Shown in pieces: positions 19,130-29,430 of a DNA stretch of 64,000 nt. The notes beneath the pieces were generated by a model. That model was given only the letters and a program-made list of their open reading frames with translations. It was not told where the DNA came from and did no database searches. Position 1 is the first letter of the stretch; every line of letters starts with the position of its first letter. This DNA is from Mermis nigrescens (taxonomy: Eukaryota > Nematoda > Enoplea > Mermithida > Mermithidae): assembly GCA_036768485.1 (NCBI GenBank), contig JAVLUZ010000154.1:23470685-23534684 (forward strand), read 5' to 3'. A program made the translations under genes and the position numbers.

Positions 19130-20330
19130 ACCACTGTTTTTTTTTGTACGAAAACTTGGCGATTTTTTTGTTCAATGAAAAATCGGCCAAAAAGTGCCTA
19201 TACTTCGTGTACAAAGTTGTACAAAGATGGCTCCAAAAATCTTTGTACGAGCCTCAAAATCTTTGTCTCGTACAAAAAAAGGTGATTTGTACTACCGTTC
19301 GTTAAGACGTTTGTGCAGCAGTGTTTTTTGTACTCGGCAAAGATTTTTCCCAATGTACAAAGACTTTTCGGGACCGACCGTCTTTGTACATGTACAAAGA
19401 TTGTGAAGACTAAAATTGAAAAAAGGTCTGAAATTCGCAAAATTTTCGGCGAAATGAGCAATTGGGTGTTCTACATATCATTATAATGGCAGAGATTGCA
19501 TTTTAAGAGGAAAAATTTCAAATTTTATGGCGCTTCGGGCCGTTTTAAGACGATTCTTAGTGATTTTTGCCCTAAAAGACCCAGAAATTAGGTAATCAAA
19601 AGTCGAGCAACTCTGTTTTTACCACACTAAAGTCGCTACTCTACCATATTATAGTACCCAAAAATTTCTGTGTACAAAATGTTCAAAGATTTTTCGGAAG
19701 ACAAAACCTGTAAAAAAGTGTAAAATTCCCAAAAATTTTCGGCGCTTTGCGCCGAAATGAGTAATTGTTTGTCCTATACAGGGGCGGATTTAAGGGGGGC
19801 AAGGGGAAGGGCGGCCGCCCCCATTGGTCAAAAATATTTGGCGAGTTAAAGAATGGATAAGCAATTTGCAATGATTTTTGGCCGTAAGTAACCACAACTT
19901 CTCAAATTTTTCGGCGCTGAGCGCTGGATGATACCTATTAATGACATTGATTCACTTTCTTGGCGATATGAGAGCAGGTTTTTTTGTATTCGGCAAAGAT
20001 TTTACCCGATGTACAAAGACTTTTTTTGGGACCATCTTTGTAGATGTACAAAGATTTTCGGGAAGACAAAAACTGCAAAAAAGATTTGAAATTCGCGAAA
20101 GTTTTTGGCGCTTCGCTGCCGAAATGAGTAATTGTGTCATATATATCTTTATTATAGCAGAAATCGCAGTTCGAAATGAAAAATGTCAAATTTTTCGGCG
20201 CTTCGCGCCGTTTTAAGACGATACTTAATGATTTTTGCTTTCTTAAAACCAGGAATTAGCCAAAATATACTACCAAGGGTCGAACAACTCTGTCTTTACC
20301 ACATTAAAGTCGCTAAGCCATTTGCGAATC
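19130..20330. repeat. Cluster of TTTGTAC-rich interspersed repeat copies
   Basis: At least three partial copies (about 19140-19640, 19670-19780, 19960-20300) of a family marked by TTTGTACATGTACAAAGAT, TATTCGGCAAAGATTTT, GGGAAGACAAAAACTG and GGCGCTTCGCGCC. Further copies lie at about 27440-28080, 37690-38115 and 43750-44190. ORFs in it are not conserved as protein. 19787-19935 is an inserted repeat with a CAGGGGCGGATTT end. Confidence 0.7.
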
Positions 20331-20339
20331 CACAAGAGA

Positions 20340-21120
20340 ATGGATGAAATCTACTTTATGAACAGGTATTTAGAGTGCAGCAGAGATAACGCTTATTACA
20401 TTAAACTTGAGCCGCTAAATGTTGAGTTGCCATTGTTGAATTAAATGGGCATTTATCCTCCATGTGAATCATTGACGTTTAAATAAATTATCGAGTAAGG
20501 TATTTGGAGAATGCGAATTGTCGTTTAAATAAATCGTCGAGTATGGTATTTTGAGGGCACCAGAGATAATCGCTTATCACAATTGCAGCCTTAAATATGC
20601 AGAAGGTTACCAGCCAGCCAGACCATAAATTTACATACCTAAACACATTTGGTCAAACAGCAAATGAGAATGAGTAAGAAAGAAGTGCCATGTGTAGACG
20701 TTGTTAAGACAAATTTTGTGGGGTTGATAAGTTTTTTCTTATTTTTCCAGAAATCAAACTTTGATTAGGTACCTACCTAAATCAAATCACCGTTTTCAAA
20801 TCTAGAAAATCAGAAAACGCGCAAAATATCAGCTTCATAGAAAGCGGATTAAAAATTATTAAAAATCTATTAGAGATATAGACACTTTCTTCAGTTAGTT
20901 GTTTACGTAGGTATACTTAAGTAACCTATAGTCAAGAAAACGCATTGGTCCCTTAACCCAAATGTGGAAAAAAATCGGTGGTTTCAAGTTGGTCTATTTA
21001 CCCTAAAATCTGTGCTGGAAATGCGTATTTTTCATCTGAGACAAGTTTTCTGGAGCAAGCTAATAAAATAGCAGCAATTGGTGCGGCGCGGCGTGAGCAT
21101 CAATAAGATGCAATGAAAAT
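20340..21120. other. No gene recognised
   Basis: AT-rich. A weak repeat lies at about 20400-20580 (AAATAAATTATCGAGTA-like, twice). Nothing codes convincingly. Confidence 0.3.
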
Positions 21121-21124
21121 GAAT

Positions 21125-21480
21125 CAATCCGGCGCGAAGCGCCGGAAAATTTTGGAATTTTACCTCTCCAGAACGCATTTTTAGCATTACAAAAATTTTC
21201 CACTATGTGAACCAAGCTCCAAATTTTTTTTTCCACATTCTCTGAAATTTTGGTTCACAAAAACCCCCAAATGTGGAAAAAAACGGTGGTCCCAGGGTGG
21301 CCTTTGCCATGCTTGGCAATGCCAAGCACCGTTCTCTTCCCAGCGATTTGATTGACAGCATAGACCAGACCCAAAATTTTTTCTCAACTTTTTCCGACCT
21401 TTTTTTCACGTTTTTTGGGAGGTCTAAAAACATTAAAAATAGAGCACCTGTGTTAAAAAAATCAGTGTTTTTTAAGTAGA
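21125..21480. repeat. Interspersed repeat with hairpin and GTTCACA/TGTGGAAAA motifs
   Basis: Contains exact GGCGCGAAGCGCC at 21131-21143 and sequence shared with 12760-12900. ORFs of 60-76 codons on both strands follow the repeat and show no domain. Confidence 0.55.
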
Positions 21481-22029
21481 AAATCCTATGTACACATGTA
21501 ATAGCGGTGTTTGATGCACTTTTTGTATAAAAATTTCGTGCTCTACCAGAAATATCACGACCAGTATACGTTATTTCTGTTGAAACTTGTGGTCGTTAAA
21601 ATTTCTTCTTTAATTCATCCTTTGATTCCCTCTTGTTTTTAAACAAAACAAGATTTATTGCAAAACGTACAAGACATGGTAAAAATAAAAACACAGCATA
21701 CGATACAAAGATATGATAAAACGACATATGACTAAAACGTCAGCGACGGGACACGCAGTCACGAAAGTGAAAACTTAAGTGTGCCCTTCGCCTTTTTTTG
21801 GTCGCCCTTCGCCCGAAGAAAATCCTATATACTGGCCTGGATACTTGAACGTTGAAACAATTTCTGGAGCAAAAACAACTATTCCAGCTTGATTTTCTTT
21901 CATTTTTTATTATAAATTCCAAAAATTGTTGGTGCCAGCCGGCAGTCCAACAAGCAAGCAAGTAAGGAATTCGCCAAGCCAACTAAGCACGCAACTCCAA
22001 ACAACCAGCGGGCGGAATAGAGAATACTG
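21481..22029. other. No gene recognised
   Basis: AT-rich, no domain-bearing ORF and no clear repeat boundary. Confidence 0.3.
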
Positions 22030-22640
22030 GAAAGTGTCAAATTTTCAAAAAAAGGACATTTTCTAACTGACTTTTGGATGGGGAGTTCATATTTGAAAGA
22101 ATTAGGTGGCGGTCGGCATTATTGGCCGAGTTACAGGCAGTTGAAGTTCACGTGCCTGAGGATAGGCGAAAAAAGGGAAAAATAGCTTTTAAGGTATTTT
22201 TCACTTTTCAATTTTCGGCCACAGCAATTGCTTGCGGATTCAGATCGGTGCCAGACATGGGCTAAGCCTAAGGCATAAATGGAGCGAAAATTGCTCCGCT
22301 CGCTTCGCTCGCTCTCGCAATTTTCGCTCCATTTATCTCAGGCTTAGCCCATGCGCTGGCATCAATGTGAATGCACACAACTAAGCCTAAGTCTAAGACA
22401 TTGGTAATCCCGCTCAGTCACAGCCCCCGACGCTTCGGGGACTAATTTAAAGAAAATTTTAAACATTCCCAAAACCATAGCTTACTTTTCGCCTATCCTT
22501 AAACACATGAACTTCAACAGCCTGTAACTCGGTCAATAATGCCGACCGCCAGCTAATTCTTTCAGATATGGACTCCCCATCTTAAACTCAGTTAGAAAAT
22601 GTCCTTCTCGTAACTTCCTGGGACTTTCCAATCTCCTCTA
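22030..22640. repeat. Imperfect inverted repeat (~170-bp arms) around a palindrome
   Basis: The left arm (about 22055-22200) reads GGACATTTTCTAACTGA, GGCGGTCGGCATTATTG, GTTACAGGC, GTTGAAGTTCA and GGATAGGCGAAAA. The right arm (about 22490-22625) carries the same blocks inverted. The centre holds the separate palindrome at 22255-22400. Probably a decayed foldback element. Confidence 0.65.
22255..22400. repeat. Long palindrome, copy 1
   Basis: GGCTAAGCCT, then GGAGCGAAAATTGC, pairs with GCAATTTTCGCTCC and AGGCTTAGCCC around a CTCGCTTCGCTCG centre; GGTGCCAG and CTGGCATC lie outside. The same structure occurs at 25085-25225. Confidence 0.75.
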
Positions 22641-22949
22641 CTTTAGCCCAACCGGCTAGCAGGACCAACCACTGACAAACCAGCCAACCAAATGAGCAAG
22701 CAATCAAATGATCAATTAAACAAATTAATTGAAGTGACAAATAAGAGGTCGACCATTTAGCCTGAAGATTATCAATTCAAGTGTCAAGTTCTAGTTCATC
22801 GCATCACAATTTATTCTTATGCATCAGTTTACCAAACTAAAGATGTTTATTGTTGAGTAATAACGCTGCGGAGCAAGTCTTTCATGGTACCATACGTTAC
22901 ATAGGTGCGCAAGGTCAAACTTTCAGGAGGATTGAGAACCAAAAATTGC
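22641..22949. other. No gene recognised
   Basis: No ORF, repeat or signal that can be supported. Confidence 0.3.
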
Positions 22950-23310
22950 TAGATAGCTATGTGCTTCGTAAAAACGGGCTCTAGTCCTTTTGGGGTCAGG
23001 AATTCAGCAAAATAGCCTTTTTGGTCTCAGAAAACTAGCCATATAGCTTGGATTCACAAACATAGCTATATAGCCTTTTTGGACTACAAATAGCTATTAA
23101 TCCCTTTTTGAAGTCGAGAAAATAGCTATTTATCTTTTTGGAACTCAGAAAAGGCGGCTAAATAGCATTTCTGAGCTCAAAAAATACTATATAACTAGTT
23201 TTCTGAGCCCAAAACGGCTGTATAGCTGATTCTTTGAGCCTAAAAAGGCTATACAGTGATTTTTTTCGGCCCAAATCGCTGTGTAGCTATCAGTTTTTTA
23301 AAGCTCAGGG
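22950..23310. repeat. Degenerate tandem repeat (ATAGCTATATAGC...TTTTTGG)
   Basis: About eight 40-50 bp units combining an ATAGCTA core with CCTTTTTGG and CTCAGAAAA. The first and last units read as inverted relative to each other. Confidence 0.6.
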
Positions 23311-23693
23311 TGTAATACCCCTGCCCCCATGCTCATGTACGGGAATTTTTACAGTCCTAATGCTGTTTGTTTATTTTAACGGTTGATCATTGAGCTTTAC
23401 ATATGATAAATTTGGCGGTTCTTCACGGATTTTGACGGTTTCTGGTACATGTAAGACGGATTCCTATGAAAGGCATCTGACAACACTGTTGTTGATGCTG
23501 ACAGTCAGCAGGGTTGCCTTGCCTTGCCTACAATTAGGTGGGGTTTTTCCCCGAATTTTGAGTGTTTTTATGTTTGAGGTTTTTGTTAAGGTTTCAAAAA
23601 TTTTTGAGGTCTTTAAGAATTTTTGAGGTTTTGGATTTTTGTTGCAAAATGCGTTTTAGAAAGGTGAAATGTCGAAATAATCGGTGCTTCGCG

Positions 23694-24800
23694 CCGAAAT
23701 ATGTTCTCTTTACAAGTGGAGTTATTCAAGGGTCCATTCTTGGACCTACGTTGTTTTTGATTTTTATAAATGATATCTTTGATAACTTGTTAAGTTCGAC
23801 TTTTATGTTCGCGGATGACTTAGAAATATTCAATCTTTCCTGCAATTATCAAACACTTCAGACCGATTTAGATAGAATTTCCATTTGGGCCACCAGAAAT
23901 TGTTTACCAATATCATATTCTAAAATGCACAGCCCTATATTTGGGCAAAAATAATCCTAAATTGTCATATACACTCAATACACAAGTTATTACGAACGAT
24001 TCTGTCTATGTTCGCGATTTAGGAGTGCTAATTTCGCACAATTTGAAATTTAAGGAACATTACAACAGTATTATCAAGAAAGCTTTCTTGAGATCTATCT
24101 TAATTAGAAAATCCTTCTTTTCGCGTGATAAAAATAATCTCGTAAAGGCCTTCATTGTTTACGCCAGACCGATCCTTGAATATTCCTGTGCTTTATGGAA
24201 CCCCTCTTATATTAGTGATATCAACAGGCTGGAGGCTCTTCGGCGTAAATTTACTAAATACATAGTTGGATATCATAGCCCTCTTCTCACGACGAACGCC
24301 TTAACCAACTTAACTTGTGTCGATTAGAATCAGTACGCCTTCATATTTGCTTATGTATGATGTATCAAATTACTAGTACAAAAATCTTGTCTTCGCATGA
24401 CAGATTTTTTTGTGCTTAATCAAAATATCTACTCGCTGCACAAATCGTTTCAAGCTAGTTGTTCCTCTTGTCCGACTCTAATTTAAGCAAAAAATTTGAC
24501 TTTTTCTATAAGTATATCTCTGTTTGGAATCACCTACCTGATTTTGTAGTCTCTTCTTCCTAACTTGAATATATTCAAATCTAGAATTAATTGACGTTCG
24601 ATTCTTATCCAAATTTATTATAGGGCGGGCTCAAAAATCGTCATTTTCATGACTCGCTCGCCGCCTTTTGCTGTACGCTTTTATTCTTTTTGACCGTGAC
24701 GCTTTATTACTCTTTTACATCTTTCGTAATTGTCGTAGCGCTTCAGTAATAAGTTATTTCATTCATTCATTTCATTCAACTTATCTGTGACGACTTTTTC
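23694..24800 (+). pseudogene. Decayed LINE (non-LTR retrotransposon) reverse transcriptase
   Basis: The plus-strand frame to 23954 reads GVIQGSILGPTLFLIFINDI then FADDLEIF, the palm motifs of a Jockey/CR1-like LINE reverse transcriptase. After a frameshift near 23940 a second frame (to 24327) continues with RDLGVLISHNLKF and YARPILEYSCALWNP, the usual region after the palm. A stop at 24325-24327 interrupts it, and more out-of-frame sequence follows. The 5' end is truncated at about 23694 against a hairpin repeat. ATTCATTCATTTCATTC near 24755 may be the tandem 3' tail. Dead copy. Confidence 0.85.
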
Positions 24801-24867
24801 GAGAATATACTCTAAAAATTCAGGGCGAATTCTAGAATACATCCATTTTCTAACTTTAAAAAATAGC

Positions 24868-25034
24868 GCTTTTATGCGATTTCAAGCAGGTGTCTTTAAC
24901 ATAAAAGTTGAAAAAAAGGCGGAAAAGCCTTTATTGAGAAAAGAATTCGAAAAATTTTATTTTTAAACTTTCATTTCCGTCTGTTTTTTCAACTTTTATA
25001 TTAAACAGTCCTACTTGAATTCGCATAAAATCGC
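24868..25034. repeat. Short inverted repeat
   Basis: GCGCTTTTATGCGATTTCAAG, ACATAAAAGTTGAAAA and GGCGGAAA pair with the inverted blocks at about 24975-25034, separated by about 50 bp. Confidence 0.55.
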
Positions 25035-25084
25035 TATTCTCACCTTAATCGAAATTATCTTTTGGCTCTGTGCGTGTCTCGATT

Positions 25085-25225
25085 GGTGCCAGAGGATGAT
25101 CTAAGCCTGAGAAAAAGATGGGGCGAAAATTGCTCCACTCGCTTCGCTCACTCCGCAATTTGTGCCCCATTTGTCTCAGGCTTAAATCATCCCCTGGCAC
25201 CAATGTGAAGGCACACAACTAAGCC
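25085..25225. repeat. Long palindrome, copy 2
   Basis: Same structure as 22255-22400 (GGTGCCAG, AAGCCTGAG, GGGGCGAAAATTGCTCC, GCTTCGCTC centre, inverse), with different substitutions. Confidence 0.72.
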
Positions 25226-25235
25226 TAAGCCTAAA

Positions 25236-26750
25236 AAATAAATATTAGAAGAGACATAGGAAGAAAATGACGCTAGCACCCTTATTTGTCAAAATATATG
25301 TAATCCTTCCCTTTCTAACTAACACTAACAAATAAGATTGATCACCGCATGGTTTGCATGACATAATTATAATTACTGAAGTCAAAATTCTCACTCACTT
25401 CTATATGTTGATATCCGTGCTGATCTAGACGGTCGTACGCCTTTCAATAGTCGCTGGATAAAATTTCCGTATATCAATAGTTTTGAGCGTTCGAAAAATG
25501 TGCCACGTTGAAACGAAATCTGATTTCTGAATCAATAGCCGCTGTCAATACGGCCAATTCCAATGCTTCGCCACCTATCCGATTTTCAATCCGGCTCCTT
25601 TGGTACTAATTGTCAATCTTGTACCAATTGTCAGAGTTTCGCCGAATCGTCGGATAGTTCTTTACTTTCTGTAAGATTAAGGTACATGCTTAGAACGCAG
25701 CAACTGCGCAAGCATAAACAACCTTGATCACAATCCAATATACAAAATGTGTATTACACAGCAGCAAAGGTGAGAGCCAGAAACAACCAGGAATAAGCAA
25801 TTCTAGCATCCAGAACAATGTAAATCACTCATATGATTGAAAAAGAAATTTGCATAGAAAAGCAACGTCGACTTCCACCTGAGCATAAGGTTACTAATCT
25901 AACACCAATGATAATAAACAGTTCTCGCGCGCGAACAAGCGCCTATTACATAAATCACTCATGGTTATAAGAAATTTGCGTAGAAAAGCTACGTCTACTT
26001 ACACGTGAGCAAAAGATTACTAATCTAATACCCTACACTACAAAAAGAATTGTTCAGTCAGATGTGCTCCACAGATCACCTGCCTGTGATGTTAAGCACA
26101 CCTTTTATTCAATGCATTAGGAACGAGTGTTCTATCAAGGCAACAGTAAATGCGCCTAAGTTACATTCTTTTATAAAACAGTCATGTAAACTTACATTGA
26201 CCAGTTGCAGTGTATTCATTTAAAAGCATAATGTTCGTTCAAGCTATACACAGAAACCAATAAATGGATTGTGGATAGTTACCTATGTACTTCATAAATG
26301 TTCATTGTGTGCACGTATGTACGAATCAACCTGTTGTCCTTTCCTTCATAATAGAGTCATCAATCGTCTGCATTATTGCTGTCACCTTCGCTAATGAATG
26401 TACATACTACCTATGTACCTACTTACATACCTATGTACACACAGACAATTCGATCAATCATTGCGACGATTTTCGCAGGCGCCTTCCCTAAACATTGCGT
26501 ACCTACATACAAACGAATGTATGCATCTTGCTTCCATTCCATCAGTATACATTAGATCAATCAATGCGTCGTTTACAGCAGTCGCCTTCCCATGCTTTGT
26601 GCTTCTATCAATTAACAACTTCATAATTGAATTTCTCCCCTTCTAAATGCTTTCCGTCGTTAATTTCTTTCGAATAACTTCCTTACAACTGATAATCTTT
26701 TGATTAATCCCCATTAATCTAAATTTCTATTACTTCTATCTATTCTAGAA
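25236..26750. other. No gene; one degenerate tandem duplication
   Basis: About 25820-26035 holds two ~145-bp units (ATCACTCAT, GAAATTTGCATAGAAAAGC, GTGAGCAAAAG, TTACTAATCTAA). 26280-26530 is rich in GTAC/CCTA. No domain-bearing ORF. Confidence 0.4.
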
Positions 26751-27351
26751 TTGAGCCAAAATGGGGCGTCATGCTGATATTTTTTTTCTGGCTGTTATTT
26801 TGGCAAAAAATCAAAGTGAGAGTAGAAGAAAAGATCGTTTTCAGATTGAATTCGGGGAGTGGGAGCACGTGCCCACTATTCTTGATACTGGTCTGCCCTT
26901 CACCATCCAAACGATCAGCGAGACCAGCCGTGATGGAGGAGGTTACCATCAAATTTAGTGTTTTGTTTCAAGTTTTTTGCACTGCATTGCATCTCTCTCC
27001 CTTAAAATTTTTATACTTGTAGAAATAGTTAATTGTGCGAAGTTTTCATTATTTTTTGTCGTAAGTTTTTTCATCCCAAATTCCAATGATTTTCCAGCGC
27101 TTCACGCCGCGTTGGATTTTGTAATCTTCTGTAGATATGCTGCCTGTTCACGAGTACGCCTAATTCTTGCATCCACTGCGCTGTCTATTGATGACTGATC
27201 CCAAAATTGATTTGATGCATTGTACTCGTGTTTTGACTATATTTTGTGCAAATTTTTTTTCGATTTTTTCAATAAATTTTTATGTTTTTATGCTCTAGAA
27301 AGATAGAGCATCGTCATAAACGCCAAAAACGATGTTTTTGACGCATTCCTA
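26751..27351. other. Unrecognised; one 65-codon plus-strand ORF at 26761-26958
   Basis: The ORF starts MGRHADIFFLAV and ends in GGGYHQI. It is open on both strands and resembles nothing I know. It is upstream of the transporter gene, but nothing links them. Confidence 0.2.
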
Positions 27352-28496
27352 TCATACATGTACAGCATGGGAATTCTGGGGGGTCAGGCCCAAAAATTTT
27401 TTAAAAATGCCTTTTTTAGGCTAAAATCGATGGCTTCCAGCACTGTTTTTCATTTTTGTACGGGACAAAGATTTTATTGTACGGGACAAAGATTTTGAGA
27501 CTCGTACAAAGATTTTGGAGCGATCTTTGTACACAAAGTATAGGCAGTTTTCGGCCGATTTTCGATTGTACAAAAAAATCGAAGTTTTCTGTGCAAAAAA
27601 AGAAAACAGTGGCTGGCTACCAGTGTTTTTTGTACAAGATCCGTTTGTACATGTACAAAGATGGTCCCCAAAAGTCTTTGTACATTTTGTACATGCAAAT
27701 TTTTGTGTACTCCAATGTAGTACAGTAGCGATTTAGTGTGGTAAAACAGGCTTCTTCGACCTTTGGTAGTGTATTTTAATTAATATCTGGCTTTCTGACG
27801 CCAAAAATTACTAAAAATTGACTCAAAACGGCGCGCAAGCGCCGAAGAATTCGATATTTTCCCATTCTAAATGCAAATTCTGCCATTTTAAAGATATGTA
27901 GGACAAACAATTACTCAGTTCGGCGCGAAGCGCCGAAAATTTTCGGGAATTTCACACCTTTTTACAGTTTTTGTCTTCCCAAAAATCTTTGTACGTGTAC
28001 AAAGACGCACCTGAAATTGTACATCGGGAAAAACTTTGCCGAATACAAAAAAACCGTGATGAGTACTCGTCAAAAGCACTGTTTTTGACGTTTCTGACAA
28101 TGCTCGTTCTCTCTAGAACATAAAAACATCTAAAAAATTTCAAAAAGTTTCGAGAAAATTGAGTAAATTGATCAAAATATGGCCAAAAAATGTGTGTATG
28201 GCGCGAAGCGCCGAAAATTTGAGAATTTTCAGCCAAAAATGGCTAAAAATGCTTAAAAATGCACACTTTTTACAACTTTCACCATTTTTTACAAAAAATT
28301 GATAATTCTGGGGGTTCGCAGTCATTTTGCGAGGGGTCAGTTGCCATTCTGGGGGAAGGTCAAAACCCCCTAAATCACCTCCCCCCCCGAGAACGCGTCT
28401 GGTTTCCATCGGTTTGGGCCACAAAGGCACTTATAAAAAATTTGTGTGCCTGACCTCTTGCCCCCTTCCCCAGAATTTCCATGCTGTCATGTATGG
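27352..28496. mobile_element. Nonautonomous repeat with CATACATGTACAGCATGG-type inverted ends
   Basis: The left end reads CATACATGTACAGCATGG, then GAATTCTGGGGGG. The right end reads CCCCAGAATTTCCATGCTGTCATGTATG. Inside are a TTTGTAC-family segment and two exact GGCGCGAAGCGCC hairpins (27922-27934, 28200-28212). Left-end-like sequence recurs at about 29995, 32312, 40493, 46460, 50258 and 50347. No clean target duplication found. Confidence 0.5.
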
Positions 28497-28589
28497 TCAA
28501 AACTCCCCACTGTAAGTGACAGAATACCTTATCGTTCCGTTGTATACCTTAATTTGGCTTCTTTAAGTTATCTAGGCCGTTCATGCGCC

Positions 28590-28771
28590 ATGCTGGGATA
28601 TATCAATCGCCTCAATACTGAAAATTGCAGTGATGGCGTTCATTGGATTTTACAAACGTTTAACCAATGCGTTGAAACGCCCGTCGAATACGTTGCATTT
28701 GCTATTGGTTTCCTTTCATTCCTTTTGTGGCTTTTTCCCATTTTACCTCAAATTTATCAAAATTACAAAAG
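28590..28771 (+). CDS. SLC66A1: Transporter exon 1
   Basis: Start chosen at MLGYINR; the frame is open further upstream but only into repeat sequence. It encodes the luminal N-terminus, helix 1 and the first PQ-loop. Donor AAAAG|GTACCT, phase 2. Confidence 0.85.
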
Positions 28772-29385
28772 GTACCTAATATGCTCTAAACCATACTGGG
28801 CGAGGTGGCCAGGGGGTGAAATCGAAAAATTGGCAAATGATAAATTGTCATTGTTTTTGTACAATGTCTTTTCGCACTATTACAAATACGGCCCCCATAG
28901 GTCAACGTACATTCTGCACATGTAAAATTTAGAATACTATGATGTTGTATAGTAGCACGTTACATGCGGTAAACTGGGTTTCTTGACCCTTATTAGTGAA
29001 GTTTAGTCAATTCATGTATTTCTAGCGATGACAAATACAAAAATTTATCAATACGGCGCTAGGCACCGGAAAATTCTGATATTTTTATTGTTTTCAAGTA
29101 GAATCTTCAAACTTTTTCAGTGGTTAACTCAAAAATTGTCTTGCAGCACCTTCCGCTTTTTTCAAAATCGCCTGACAGTACCTGGTTTACCTTAGAGTGA
29201 GGGTAATACCCCCTCTCACCCCCTAGGCTCATGTGTGCTCTAAACCATCGAGGGTTTGTTTTAATGAAACTAATCACAACAATTCAGTGCCATAATTCAG
29301 CTAATAATAAGGCAACTTATCGGTTTTTTTCGGAAATTAAATAATTAATAATGATGATAATAATGATAATAATAATAATATTAAT

Positions 29386-29430
<45 letters not shown>

